A stretch of DNA of 64,000 nucleotides. Source: Flavobacterium fluviatile (lineage in GTDB: Bacteria > Bacteroidota > Bacteroidia > Flavobacteriales > Flavobacteriaceae). This document shows positions 38,541-47,399 of this stretch, piece by piece. The position numbers and the translations under genes were made by a program. A model generated the notes under the pieces. It searched no databases. It was not told where the DNA came from and saw only the letters and a program-made list of their open reading frames with translations. The stretch is taken from positions 62,001 to 126,000 of the forward strand of contig NZ_JAADZW010000014.1 in NCBI RefSeq assembly GCF_010645065.1. Reading direction: 5' to 3'. Positions within the stretch are counted from its first letter, which is position 1; every line of letters starts with the position of its first letter.

Positions 38541-40679
38541 ATGAAAAATATCAACAGACTACTCGTTATTGTATTCGTATTTTCTATACAGTTTGTAAAC
38601 GCTCAGGATCAGGATCTGGCGAGGGCCAGGCGTTTTTTTGACAGAACGTATTACGCTGAAGCCATAGTTTTATATGAGAAACTAGCTCAGGAAAAACCTT
38701 CGCAGGAGGTAATTAAAAACCTCGCTGATTCTTATTACTATACAAATGATGTGATAAAAGCGCAACGTTATTACAGGCTTTTAATTAAAAATTACGATAA
38801 GGATTTAGACCGAAATTACTATTTCAAATATGCCCAAACGCTAAAAGCCACAGAGAATAAAGAAGAAGCAAACGAAGCTTTAAAGACATACTATTCAAAA
38901 TCTGAAAATAGTGAAGACTTATTGAATTTTGAAAAAGACATCAAAACGTTGGAAAATGTTGCTGCAATTGGAAACCGTTTCGAAATAAAAAACTTAGCTA
39001 TAAACACACCAAATTCAGAGTTTGGGGCAGTAAAATATAATGACAGCTTGGTTTTTGCCGGAGTGAAACTGAAACCCGGATTATTTGATAAAAAGTACAA
39101 ATGGGATAATGCAGCCTACCTGAATTTGGTTGCTGTTCCAATCCAAAATATAAATTTGCAGGATCAGATAACGCATTATTTTTCGGATGAATTAAAAACC
39201 GGAATGCATGAGTCGAATGCAGTTTTTACAAAAGATGGCAAAACAATTTATTTTACACGTAATAATTCAGAAAACGGCAGCAAAAGAAAAAATGAAGAAA
39301 AAATCTCAAACCTGCAGATTTTTAAAGCTGAATTAGTAAACGGAAAATGGACCAATATAGTTTCGCTTCCTTTTAACAGTGATAATTATTCTGTAGAACA
39401 TCCGGCATTAAGCGCAGATGAAAAAGTATTGTATTTTGCTTCTGACATGCCGGGAACATTGGGTTCTTTTGATATTTATTCTGTAAATATAAATCAGGGT
39501 GCTTTTGATACTCCAAAGAATTTAGGTCCAATTATCAATACAGATAAAAGAGAACAGTTTCCGTTTGTATCAAAAGACAATAAACTTTATTTTTCATCAG
39601 AAGGGCATTTAGGATACGGATCACTGGATATATTTGTTTCAGAAATTAAAGAAAAAGAATATGGAAAGCCTGTAAATGTTGGTTTGCCTGTTAATTCGAA
39701 TTTAGATGATTTTTCGTTTAATTTTGATTCGGTAACTAAAGAAGGATTCTTTTCCTCAAACAGAAAAGGCGGAAAAGGAAGCGACGACATCTATCAGTTA
39801 AAAGAAATTAAGGATCTGGTTGTTGAGGATTGTAAACAGTTTATTGCCGGAATTATAACAGATGCCGACACAAAGCTAGTTTTAGAAAATGCAATTGTAG
39901 AGCTTCAGGATGCGGAGAAAAAACAGCTCAATTTAGTTAAAACAACTGCTGACGGAAAATTTAGTTTTACTGTGCCTTGTGAAACTTCTTTTACTGTGCT
40001 GGCTTCCAAAGAAAATTATACCAGTAACTCAAAATCGTTAGCTTCAGGGAAGACCAGAAATGCAACTAATGATGCCTCAATGACATTAAAATCCTTAGAA
40101 ATTGTCAAACTGGAAGAAAAACAGGCTGCTGAAAATAAAAGAAAACAGGAGCTTATTATAGAAGAAGAAAATAAGAAAAAAGAAGCCCTTGCAATAATCG
40201 CTTTAAAAGAGTCAGAAAAAAAAGCCAAAGTCGATAAAATTGCTGCAGAGGAAGTAAAGAAAAAAGAAAAAGTAAATCAGATTTTAGCTCAGGAAAAAGA
40301 TGTTGTAAGAGATAAAGACAGACTTATCATTAAAACCGACCCGATTTATTTTGATTATAATATGTGGTATATCCGAAAAGAATCAAAGGTAGTTTTAGGA
40401 AGGGTTGTAGAGCTAATGAAGAAATATCCCGGAATGGTAATCGAAATCGGATCACACACCGATTCCAGGGGAAATGCTAAATTCAATGAAGATCTATCTC
40501 AAAAAAGAGCAAATTCTACCCGAGAATTTATAATTCAGTCCGGTATTGATGCCAAAAGAATAACCGCCAAAGGTTATGGGGAATCTGTTCCAATTATAAA
40601 ATGTAAAGCAGATAATGCCTGTTCAGAAGAGGAACACGAATTAAACCGAAGATCTGAATTTGTGATTAAAGGTTTGTAA
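38541..40679 (+). CDS. OmpA-family protein with TPR, propeller and regulatory-like domains
   Basis: This 712-residue protein belongs to the set that usually accompanies PorP/SprF genes. Domains in order: a signal peptide (MKNINRLLVIVFVFSIQF...), TPR-like repeats (about 25-130), a WD40-like propeller (about 170-430), a carboxypeptidase regulatory-like fold, a Lys/Glu-rich coiled coil (about 535-590), and a C-terminal OmpA peptidoglycan-binding domain with EIGSHTDSRGNAKFNEDLSQ. The frame opens at 38514, but the ATG at 38541 directly precedes a good signal peptide and follows the sprF-like stop. It probably anchors the T9SS unit to peptidoglycan. Confidence 0.87.
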   Translation: MKNINRLLVIVFVFSIQFVNAQDQDLARARRFFDRTYYAEAIVLYEKLAQEKPSQEVIKNLADSYYYTNDVIKAQRYYRLLIKNYDKDLDRNYYFKYAQTLKATENKEEANEALKTYYSKSENSEDLLNFEKDIKTLENVAAIGNRFEIKNLAINTPNSEFGAVKYNDSLVFAGVKLKPGLFDKKYKWDNAAYLNLVAVPIQNINLQDQITHYFSDELKTGMHESNAVFTKDGKTIYFTRNNSENGSKRKNEEKISNLQIFKAELVNGKWTNIVSLPFNSDNYSVEHPALSADEKVLYFASDMPGTLGSFDIYSVNINQGAFDTPKNLGPIINTDKREQFPFVSKDNKLYFSSEGHLGYGSLDIFVSEIKEKEYGKPVNVGLPVNSNLDDFSFNFDSVTKEGFFSSNRKGGKGSDDIYQLKEIKDLVVEDCKQFIAGIITDADTKLVLENAIVELQDAEKKQLNLVKTTADGKFSFTVPCETSFTVLASKENYTSNSKSLASGKTRNATNDASMTLKSLEIVKLEEKQAAENKRKQELIIEEENKKKEALAIIALKESEKKAKVDKIAAEEVKKKEKVNQILAQEKDVVRDKDRLIIKTDPIYFDYNMWYIRKESKVVLGRVVELMKKYPGMVIEIGSHTDSRGNAKFNEDLSQKRANSTREFIIQSGIDAKRITAKGYGESVPIIKCKADNACSEEEHELNRRSEFVIKGL

Positions 40680-40700
40680 TTTTTAAAAATAAATTCAACT

Positions 40701-40729
40701 AAGAAGCCTTATCATTGGCTTCTTTTTTA
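40701..40729 (+). terminator. Intrinsic terminator of the T9SS cargo operon
   Basis: Stem aagaagcc / ggcttctt with an 8-base loop and a T run, 22 bp after the OmpA-family stop. Confidence 0.85.
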
Positions 40730-40745
40730 TTATTTTTAATGAGTA

Positions 40746-40753
40746 TAACTTTG
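40746..40753 (+). promoter_or_regulatory. Candidate -7 promoter box for the lipoprotein gene
   Basis: TAACTTTG is an exact TAnnTTTG match, 19 bp before the start codon and downstream of the preceding terminator. Confidence 0.5.
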
Positions 40754-40772
40754 AAATTAAAAATATTCAATT

Positions 40773-41252
40773 ATGAAAAAACTAGTTTTATCCTGTCTGA
40801 TTTTATCTTTCGCCGGACTGCAAAGCTGTAAAAACAGTGAAAACCTGAAAGAAACTGAAACAGTAAGTACTGAAGCTGAAAAAGTGGTAAGTACCCAATG
40901 TTATGAAGCAACTTATGAAACTGATATCATAGATTTAAAATTGAATATTTTAGAAAACGGAAAAGTAGGCGGAAACATGTCAATGAAAGTTTCTGGTGCA
41001 GAAGAAAGAATCGGTGAAATCAAAGGAGAGTTTCATGGTGATACTTTGTTTGCAGATTATACTTTTACAGAAGGAGCAAACAAAAAAACATTCAAAAATC
41101 CAATGGCATTCCTTAAAAAAGGCAAGCAGCTTATCTTGGGGAACGGAACCATGCAGACTACAATGGGGGTGACGTATCTGGTTAAAGATAAACCTATTGA
41201 TTTTGAACGTGTGAAATATAAATTTGACAGCATCGACTGCGTTGATAAATAA
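40773..41252 (+). CDS. Hypothetical lipoprotein
   Basis: This 159-residue protein has a lipoprotein signal peptide with lipobox LQSC, where Cys19 is the predicted acylation site. It should be modified by Lgt and LspA. After a Glu/Thr-rich linker comes a compact beta-rich domain (CYEATYETDIIDLKLNI, GNMSMKVSGAEERIGEI, GEFHGDTLFADYTF). I do not recognise a named family. It stands alone between terminators. The two cysteines at 43 and 156 (approximate) could form a disulphide. Confidence 0.78.
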   Translation: MKKLVLSCLILSFAGLQSCKNSENLKETETVSTEAEKVVSTQCYEATYETDIIDLKLNILENGKVGGNMSMKVSGAEERIGEIKGEFHGDTLFADYTFTEGANKKTFKNPMAFLKKGKQLILGNGTMQTTMGVTYLVKDKPIDFERVKYKFDSIDCVDK

Positions 41253-41275
41253 AAATAGGAGAATAAAAAACATAA

Positions 41276-41305
41276 AAAGCCGTTTCAAACTAATGAAACG
41301 GCTTT
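41276..41305. terminator. Bidirectional intrinsic terminator
   Basis: Perfect 12-bp stem aaagccgtttca / tgaaacggcttt with a 6-base loop, between the convergent lipoprotein and DUF1573 genes. T runs follow in both directions. Confidence 0.9.
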
Positions 41306-41325
41306 ACTATTTTTAAAATTATTTT

Positions 41326-41706
41326 TTATAAAACTTCACCTTTAATTTTTAAAGCGATCCTTCCGTCAGGATAATTAACGGCATTGGTCTCAACCGTAAT
41401 CGTTTTGCGGATTGGCCCTGCAGCCATATTGTATTTTACGTCAATTTTTCCTTTTTTTCCAGGCTGGATAGCAGCAGTTGGTTTTGTAACTATGATAGAG
41501 CTTAAGGTCGACTGAGCGCCAATAATTAGTAATGGAGCATTTCCTGTGTTTGTAAATTCAAAAGAACGAACGGGATTGTCAGTCTTGGAAATTTTTCCGT
41601 AATCAATAGTGTTGTCCGGAGCCGAAAATTCAATTTTAGGACCGTGTTGAGAATATCCGGCAACGCTAAATAGTACGATTGCAATAAATTTAATAACATT
41701 TTTCAT
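41326..41706 (-). CDS. DUF1573 domain-containing exported protein
   Basis: This 126-residue protein has a signal peptide (ends SVAGYSQ) and one Ig-like DUF1573 domain. Seen here: IDYGKISKTDNPVRSFEFTN, TGNAPLLIIGAQSTLSSI, PGKKGKIDVKYNMA and ALKIKGEVL, all typical of the family. The family is abundant in Bacteroidota and its function is unknown. It is probably periplasmic. A single-gene unit that ends at the shared hairpin. Confidence 0.88.
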   Translation of the reverse strand: MKNVIKFIAIVLFSVAGYSQHGPKIEFSAPDNTIDYGKISKTDNPVRSFEFTNTGNAPLLIIGAQSTLSSIIVTKPTAAIQPGKKGKIDVKYNMAAGPIRKTITVETNAVNYPDGRIALKIKGEVL

Positions 41707-41797
41707 TTTGAAACTGTTTTTAAGATAGGGGTAAATATACTTTCTTTTAATTAATACACAAATTATTAATTCGTTTTTTATAGTGTACTTAATTATT

Positions 41798-41805
41798 TAC
41801 TTTTG
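41798..41805 (+). promoter_or_regulatory. Candidate -7 promoter box for valS
   Basis: TACTTTTG matches TAnnTTTG. The implied valS leader is about 165 nt and contains a small hairpin at 41829-41847. Confidence 0.4.
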
Positions 41806-41828
41806 CTGTCAGTTACAAGTACAAAAAC

Positions 41829-41847
41829 TAAACCAATTTTTGGTTTA
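41829..41847 (+). other. Small hairpin in the valS leader
   Basis: TAAACCAA and TTGGTTTA form a perfect 8-bp stem with a TTT loop, between the candidate valS promoter and the start codon. Role unknown. It does not resemble a T-box leader. Confidence 0.45.
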
Positions 41848-41979
41848 ACTGTTTTGCATCATTTCCTTTAATCCTTATTTTAAATTATAAGTAATGTCAA
41901 TTTCAGTTAATAATTAAAAAGTAATATTTTGGCGAAGTACAATAAACAATTAACAAATTCAACGATTAAACCTATTTAA

Positions 41980-44613
41980 ATGACGATTCCAGCACAATTT
42001 GACGCTAAGACGATTGAGAATAAATGGTATGATTACTGGATGAAAAACAATTATTTTCATTCGGAGCCAGATCATAGAACACCTTATACTATTGTAATCC
42101 CGCCGCCAAACGTCACTGGAGTCCTTCACATGGGACATATGCTGAACAATACGATTCAGGATGTATTAATTCGCAGAGCGCGTCTTAAAGGATTCAATGC
42201 TTGCTGGGTTCCGGGAACAGACCACGCTTCGATTGCAACTGAAGCAAAAGTGGTAGCGAAGTTAAAAGCCGAAGGAATCAATAAAAATGATTTAACACGC
42301 GAAGAATTCCTAAAACACGCCTGGGAATGGACAGATAAATATGGTGGAACAATCTTGGAGCAGCTTAAGAAATTAGGTGCATCATGTGATTGGGAACGTA
42401 CTAAATTTACAATGGACCCGGATATGTCTGCTTCTGTAATTAAATCGTTTGTTGATTTATATAACAAAGGACTTATCTACAGAGGATACCGAATGGTAAA
42501 CTGGGATCCGGAAGCAAAAACGACTTTGTCTGACGAAGAAGTTATTTACGAAGAACAGCAGGGAAAATTATTTTTCTTAAAATATAAAATTGAAGGTTCA
42601 GAAGATTTCCTTACCATCGCTACAACACGCCCTGAAACTATCTTTGGAGATACTGCAATTTGTATCAATCCGAATGATGAGCGTTTTACACATCTTAAAG
42701 GTAAAAAAGCGATCGTTCCAATTTGCGGAAGAGTAATTCCGATTATTGAAGACGAATATGTAGACGTTGAATTCGGAACGGGATGTTTGAAAGTAACGCC
42801 TGCGCACGATATGAACGATAAAACTTTGGGTGAAAAACACAATCTTGAAATCGTTGATATTTTTAATGAAGATGCGACTTTAAACAGCTTCGGATTACAT
42901 TATCAGGGGAAAGACCGTTTTGTAGTTAGAAAGGAAATTGAAAAAGAACTTCAGGAAATCGGAGCTTTAGCAAAAACAGAAACACACTTAAATAAAGTAG
43001 GAACTTCTGAAAGAACAAAAGCGGTAATCGAGCCAAGATTATCAGATCAATGGTTCCTGAAAATGGAAGAATTGGTAAAACCAGCAATTAAGTCAGTTTT
43101 AGAAACGGGAGATATTAAATTGCACCCAAAACGTTTCGAAAACACTTACGCACATTGGTTAAACAACATTCGCGACTGGAATATTTCCCGCCAGTTATGG
43201 TGGGGACAACAAATCCCGGCTTACTATTATGGAGATGGAAAAGAAGATTTCGTAGTTGCAGAAAACATCGAAGATGCCCTAAAATTGGCACAGGAGAAAA
43301 CTTCAAACTTGAAACTTGAAACAAAAGATTTAAGACAAGATGTTGACGCGTTAGACACATGGTTCTCTTCCTGGTTATGGCCGATGTCTGTTTTTGGCGG
43401 CATCATGGATCCGGAAAGTGCAGACTTCAAATATTATTATCCAACAAATGACCTGGTTACTGGTCCGGATATTTTATTTTTCTGGGTGGCAAGAATGATC
43501 ATTGCAGGTTATGAATATGCAGGAGAAAAACCATTTACAAATGTATATTTGACTGGTTTAGTACGTGACAAACAACGTCGTAAAATGTCTAAATCATTAG
43601 GAAATTCTCCTGATCCTTTAGATTTGATCGATAAATTTAGTGCAGACGGTGTTCGTGTAGGATTGCTTTTGAGTGCTTCTGCAGGAAACGATATTATGTT
43701 TGATGAAGAATTGTGCAACCAAGGAAAAGGATTCTCCAACAAGATTTGGAATGCCTTCAAATTGATTAAAGGATGGGAAGTTTCAGAAACTATTCCGCAG
43801 CCGGAATCATCAAAAGTGGCAATCGAATGGTACGAAGCGAAATTACAGCAAACTTTAGTTGACATTGAAGATAATTTCGAGAAATACAGAATTTCAGATT
43901 CTCTAATGGCTATTTATAAATTGGTTTGGGATGATTTCTGTTCCTGGTTCTTAGAAATGATCAAACCCGCATATCAACAGCCAATTGACACTCTAACTTT
44001 CACGAAAGCGATTGAAATGTTGGAAAACAATTTGAAATTACTTCACCCATTTATGCCTTTCTTAACGGAGGAAATCTGGCAGTTAATCGCAGAAAGAACG
44101 CCTGAAGAAGCTTTAATTGTTTCAACCTGGCCTGAATTAAAACCATTTGATGCGAAATTAATTGCTGATTTTGAAAACTCAATCGAAGTAATTTCCGGAA
44201 TCAGAACAATTCGTAAAGACAAAAATATTCCGTTTAAGGATGCAATCGAATTAAAAGGAATCAACAGTGAAAATCTTTCGACTTATTTTGATTCAATTAT
44301 TACGAAATTAGGAAACGTTTCTGCTTTCGAATATGTTTCTGAAAAAGTAGATGGCGCGTTGTCTTTCCGAGTAAAATCAAATGAATATTTCATTCCGATT
44401 ACAGGAAACATAGACGTTGAAGCTGAAATCAAAAAGCTGACAGAAGAATTGAATTACACAAAAGGATTCCTGAAATCTGTAGAAGCAAAACTTTCTAACG
44501 AGAAGTTCGTAAACGGAGCTCCGGAAAAAGTTTTAAATATAGAAAAACAAAAACAAGCCGATGCTTTGGCGAAAATAGCTACTATCGAGCAGAGTCTGGC
44601 TGGTTTGAAGTAA
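41980..44613 (+). CDS. valS: Valyl-tRNA synthetase
   Basis: This 877-residue class I synthetase charges tRNA-Val. Seen here: PPPNVTGVLHMGHML with the HIGH motif, WVPGTDHASIATEA, the editing domain region FLTIATTRPETIFGDTA, WFSSWLWPMSVFGG, and the KMSKS loop RRKMSKSLGNS. The C-terminal coiled-coil arm (about 810-877, EIKKLTEELNYTKGFL) is typical of ValS. Length is normal for the family. Several long open frames on the opposite strand are shadows of this gene. Confidence 0.97.
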   Translation: MTIPAQFDAKTIENKWYDYWMKNNYFHSEPDHRTPYTIVIPPPNVTGVLHMGHMLNNTIQDVLIRRARLKGFNACWVPGTDHASIATEAKVVAKLKAEGINKNDLTREEFLKHAWEWTDKYGGTILEQLKKLGASCDWERTKFTMDPDMSASVIKSFVDLYNKGLIYRGYRMVNWDPEAKTTLSDEEVIYEEQQGKLFFLKYKIEGSEDFLTIATTRPETIFGDTAICINPNDERFTHLKGKKAIVPICGRVIPIIEDEYVDVEFGTGCLKVTPAHDMNDKTLGEKHNLEIVDIFNEDATLNSFGLHYQGKDRFVVRKEIEKELQEIGALAKTETHLNKVGTSERTKAVIEPRLSDQWFLKMEELVKPAIKSVLETGDIKLHPKRFENTYAHWLNNIRDWNISRQLWWGQQIPAYYYGDGKEDFVVAENIEDALKLAQEKTSNLKLETKDLRQDVDALDTWFSSWLWPMSVFGGIMDPESADFKYYYPTNDLVTGPDILFFWVARMIIAGYEYAGEKPFTNVYLTGLVRDKQRRKMSKSLGNSPDPLDLIDKFSADGVRVGLLLSASAGNDIMFDEELCNQGKGFSNKIWNAFKLIKGWEVSETIPQPESSKVAIEWYEAKLQQTLVDIEDNFEKYRISDSLMAIYKLVWDDFCSWFLEMIKPAYQQPIDTLTFTKAIEMLENNLKLLHPFMPFLTEEIWQLIAERTPEEALIVSTWPELKPFDAKLIADFENSIEVISGIRTIRKDKNIPFKDAIELKGINSENLSTYFDSIITKLGNVSAFEYVSEKVDGALSFRVKSNEYFIPITGNIDVEAEIKKLTEELNYTKGFLKSVEAKLSNEKFVNGAPEKVLNIEKQKQADALAKIATIEQSLAGLK

Positions 44614-44638
44614 AATTCAAACTTATTTTAAATAAACA

Positions 44639-44673
44639 AACCCCGACAAAATTTTAAATTCTGTCGGGGTTTT
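44639..44673. terminator. Bidirectional intrinsic terminator
   Basis: Stem aaccccgaca / tgtcggggtt with a 13-base AT-rich loop, between convergent valS and the DUF4294 gene. Confidence 0.88.
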
Positions 44674-44691
44674 ATATTTTTCTCAAAATCC

Positions 44692-45369
44692 TCATTTTTT
44701 ATTAAGCTCTGCAGCTTTCTGTTCCCAATAGGCTTCAAGTTTACTATAGTCAACTGGATTTGCAGGTTTTTGATAGCCCAATCTGCCTGATTCAAATGCC
44801 CGGACCAGAATGGACTCTATTAAATAATCTTCGTTGACTTCAAAAGGCTTATATTCTCTTTTTAAACTAATGTCAAACATATTTGCGGTTGCATTTGACA
44901 TAAAAGCCTTAAAACCACTTTTTAAAGTTTTGACAAGTTCATAAGTTGTTATTCCGGTTTGTCGATGGATAAGTTTTACTAAAATTTGCCCTTGTTTTCG
45001 GGAAAGTTTTTTGAGTCTGGCTTCGAATTCATTGTTGAGATAGTCTTCTACAATTTTAAAATATTTCTTCTTTTCACGGCTGGTTTTCAAACGCGCCATT
45101 CCATTGTTTAAAGCTGTTAGCCGGTCTGCCGCCAATTTTGCATAAGGATACACTTTGTAAACCCTGTTTTGAAGAATCAAAAACTGCTTTTTGGCTTCAG
45201 GATCCAGTTCTCCTTTCGAAATAAGAATTTCAGGTAACTGAATAGTATCGCCCAAAATCGAATCATTTTCGGTAAGCGTATAGCCCATTTCACTCTCTTT
45301 TGGTGTAATCTGTGCCTTGGCAGCAAAAGAAATTAAAAGAAAACATAAAATACAAATTGTAAATCTCAT
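44692..45369 (-). CDS. DUF4294 domain-containing exported protein
   Basis: This 225-residue protein has a signal peptide (ends SFAAKAQ) and a mostly helical body. The body is rich in Lys, Arg, Tyr and Leu, including FLILQNRVYKVYPYAKLAAD, KYFKIVEDYLNNEFEARL and RKQGQILVKLIHRQTG. The pattern matches DUF4294, a family that is nearly confined to Bacteroidota. No function is assigned. It is a single-gene unit divergent from the M42 peptidase. Confidence 0.85.
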   Translation of the reverse strand: MRFTICILCFLLISFAAKAQITPKESEMGYTLTENDSILGDTIQLPEILISKGELDPEAKKQFLILQNRVYKVYPYAKLAADRLTALNNGMARLKTSREKKKYFKIVEDYLNNEFEARLKKLSRKQGQILVKLIHRQTGITTYELVKTLKSGFKAFMSNATANMFDISLKREYKPFEVNEDYLIESILVRAFESGRLGYQKPANPVDYSKLEAYWEQKAAELNKK

Positions 45370-45450
45370 GGAATATATATTTAAGTGTAAAATTATACAT
45401 TATATACACAACTGTAATACCAAATTTTTAAATTAGCAAAAAAATATTTT

Positions 45451-46539
45451 ATGACTACAAAATCTATACTGAATGACACTTCAATCGCTTTTTTAGAAAA
45501 CTACTTAAATAACGCTTCGCCGACGGGTTATGAAAGCGAAGGACAAAAAATCTGGATGAAATATCTGGAGCCTTATGTAGATACTTTTATTACCGATACT
45601 TATGGAACTGCTGTTGGAGTTGTAAATCCGGATGCTCCTTTTAAAGTGGTAATCGAAGGGCATGCTGACGAAATTTCATGGTATGTAAATTATATCACAG
45701 ATGATGGTTTGATATATGTAATTAGAAACGGAGGATCGGATCATCAGATTGCACCTTCAAAAAGAGTCAATATTCATACAAAAAAAGGAATTGTAAAAGG
45801 TGTTTTTGGATGGCCGGCTATTCATACGCGTTTGCGTGATAAAGAAGAAATTCCTAAATTAAGTAATATTTTTATTGATTTAGGTTGTGAAACGAAAGAA
45901 CAGGTTCTTGAAATGGGGGTTCACGTGGGTTGTGTGATAACATATCCTGATGAATTTATGATTCTTAATGAAAATAAATTTGTCTGTCGTGCCATTGACA
46001 ACAGAATGGGCGGTTTTATGATTGCTGAAGTTGCCCGTTTACTGAAAGAAAACAATAAAACACTTCCGTTTGGTTTATATATCGTGAATTCTGTTCAGGA
46101 AGAAATTGGCCTGCGTGGTGCCGAAATGATTGCGCAAACCATCAAGCCAAATGTTGCTATTATTACGGATGTCTGCCATGATACGACTACCCCAATGATT
46201 GACAAAAAGGTAGAGGGAGATCTTAAAATGGGCAAAGGTCCGGTAATTGCCTATGCACCTGCCGTTCAGAATAAACTGCGTGATTTGATTGTTGATACTG
46301 CCGAAGAAAAAGAAATTCCGTTTCAGCGTCATGCGACTTCCAGAGCTACAGGAACGGATACTGATGCATTCGCTTATAGCAACGGCGGTGTGGCCTCAGC
46401 ATTGATTTCATTGCCATTGCGTTATATGCACACCACTGTAGAAATGGTTCACAAAGAAGATGTTGAAAATGTGATTCGGCTGATTTATGAATCCTTATTG
46501 AAAATCGAAAATAATGAGACTTTTTCTTATTTCAAATAA
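45451..46539 (+). CDS. M42 family metallopeptidase (glutamyl aminopeptidase-like)
   Basis: This 362-residue dinuclear-metal aminopeptidase belongs to the M42/TET family, which forms large cytoplasmic complexes that trim peptides. Seen here: the first metal histidine and acidic residue in VIEGHADEISWYV, CRAIDNRMGGFM, the catalytic-base region NSVQEEIGLRGAEM, ITDVCHDTT, TGTDTDAFAYS, and the last metal histidine in MHTTVEMVHKEDV. The length is typical. The repeat element C starts 6 bp after its stop codon. Confidence 0.92.
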   Translation: MTTKSILNDTSIAFLENYLNNASPTGYESEGQKIWMKYLEPYVDTFITDTYGTAVGVVNPDAPFKVVIEGHADEISWYVNYITDDGLIYVIRNGGSDHQIAPSKRVNIHTKKGIVKGVFGWPAIHTRLRDKEEIPKLSNIFIDLGCETKEQVLEMGVHVGCVITYPDEFMILNENKFVCRAIDNRMGGFMIAEVARLLKENNKTLPFGLYIVNSVQEEIGLRGAEMIAQTIKPNVAIITDVCHDTTTPMIDKKVEGDLKMGKGPVIAYAPAVQNKLRDLIVDTAEEKEIPFQRHATSRATGTDTDAFAYSNGGVASALISLPLRYMHTTVEMVHKEDVENVIRLIYESLLKIENNETFSYFK

Positions 46540-46544
46540 TTTTA

Positions 46545-46622
46545 AGGAGCTATTCCCGCTGTCCCTTATATCTTTTATGGCGAACCCCGCCATAAAAGGA
46601 TGCCAGTTCCATCGGGGCTAAA
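46545..46622 (+). repeat. Dispersed hairpin repeat, copy C
   Basis: This 78-bp element starts AGGAGCT and ends GGGCTAAA. Its core is a perfect stem, TTTTATGGCG (46573-46582) / CGCCATAAAA (46588-46597), with loop AACCC. Compared with copy B, a T-A pair in the stem has become C-G, so pairing is conserved. It directly follows the M42 peptidase gene. Confidence 0.9.
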
Positions 46623-46639
46623 AGACCATCATAAATAAA

Positions 46640-46670
46640 AAAACGACCTTCTGCTCAGGAAGGTCGTTTT
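46640..46670. terminator. Bidirectional intrinsic terminator
   Basis: Perfect 12-bp stem aaaacgaccttc / gaaggtcgtttt with loop tgctcag, between the M42 peptidase (plus) and the ankyrin gene (minus). Confidence 0.9.
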
Positions 46671-46707
46671 AATACTAACTCAAATTCTTTAAACTTTTAG
46701 CGATTTT

Positions 46708-47091
46708 TTATTTTAAATCTTTTAAAATAGCAACTGCTTCTGCGGCATTAGATAATTGCGCATATTTCAAAGCAGTAAATCCTTTTTCATTTTTAAGACC
46801 AGGTTTTGCTCCCTGCTCCAGTAAAATTTTAATGATTTCAACTTTGTTGTAACGTGCAGCGGTCATTAAAGGAGTCATATCTTCTGATATTTGATTGACA
46901 TCAGCTCCGTATTCAATAAACTTCAAAACGATTTGAAGATCTCCTTTTAAAATTGCAACATTTAATGGTGATGCCTCATAAGGTGAAGTCATAACTTTTT
47001 TGTCTTCATTTAAAGACTTGAAATTTGAAGCTAATGATACATTTGTAAAAGCTATTAAAGCTACTCCTAAGTAAACGATTGATTTTTTCAT
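46708..47091 (-). CDS. Small exported ankyrin repeat protein
   Basis: This 127-residue protein has a signal peptide (MKKSIVYLGVALIAFTNVSLAS) and about three ankyrin repeats. These are SPLNVAILKGDLQIVLKFIE, DMTPLMTAARYNKVEIIKIL and GFTALKYAQLSNAAEAVAIL, linked by the GADVN and GAKPG turns. It is predicted to be periplasmic and to bind a protein partner. No catalytic feature is present and the partner is unknown. Confidence 0.85.
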   Translation of the reverse strand: MKKSIVYLGVALIAFTNVSLASNFKSLNEDKKVMTSPYEASPLNVAILKGDLQIVLKFIEYGADVNQISEDMTPLMTAARYNKVEIIKILLEQGAKPGLKNEKGFTALKYAQLSNAAEAVAILKDLK

Positions 47092-47281
47092 AACGATTGT
47101 TGTTTGTTGATTGATTAATGATGATTTTTAAATTCTGAGTAAAAGTAATCTAATTTTTGTATTATGTATTACAAGGTACTATGTTTTAACTAATTCTTAA
47201 CATTCATTTAATAAATTCCCTTACAGGCTATTAATAGATGTTAAATTATGTGTTATCTATATAGACGCCGAATAACTTAAT

Positions 47282-47386
47282 ATGTTACACTTTAAATCAA
47301 AAAAATATAAAAAATCTTATAAAAAGAAATGGATAAGAGAAAATCCTTTTTTTATTAATCCAATTCGTTACTATAACTATAAATAG
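47282..47386 (+). CDS. Candidate 34-residue basic peptide
   Basis: ATG 47282 to TAG 47386. The frame is lysine- and tyrosine-rich (starts MLHFKSKKYKKSYKKKW). In AT-rich DNA Lys- and Tyr-rich frames arise by chance, so this is a weak call. It is followed 13 bp later by a second basic frame. Confidence 0.22.
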   Translation: MLHFKSKKYKKSYKKKWIRENPFFINPIRYYNYK

Positions 47387-47399
47387 GGCAGTTAAGAAA

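Noticed and set aside
42156..44264. Several long minus-strand frames across valS
   Set aside because: They are shadows of valS codon use with no family features.
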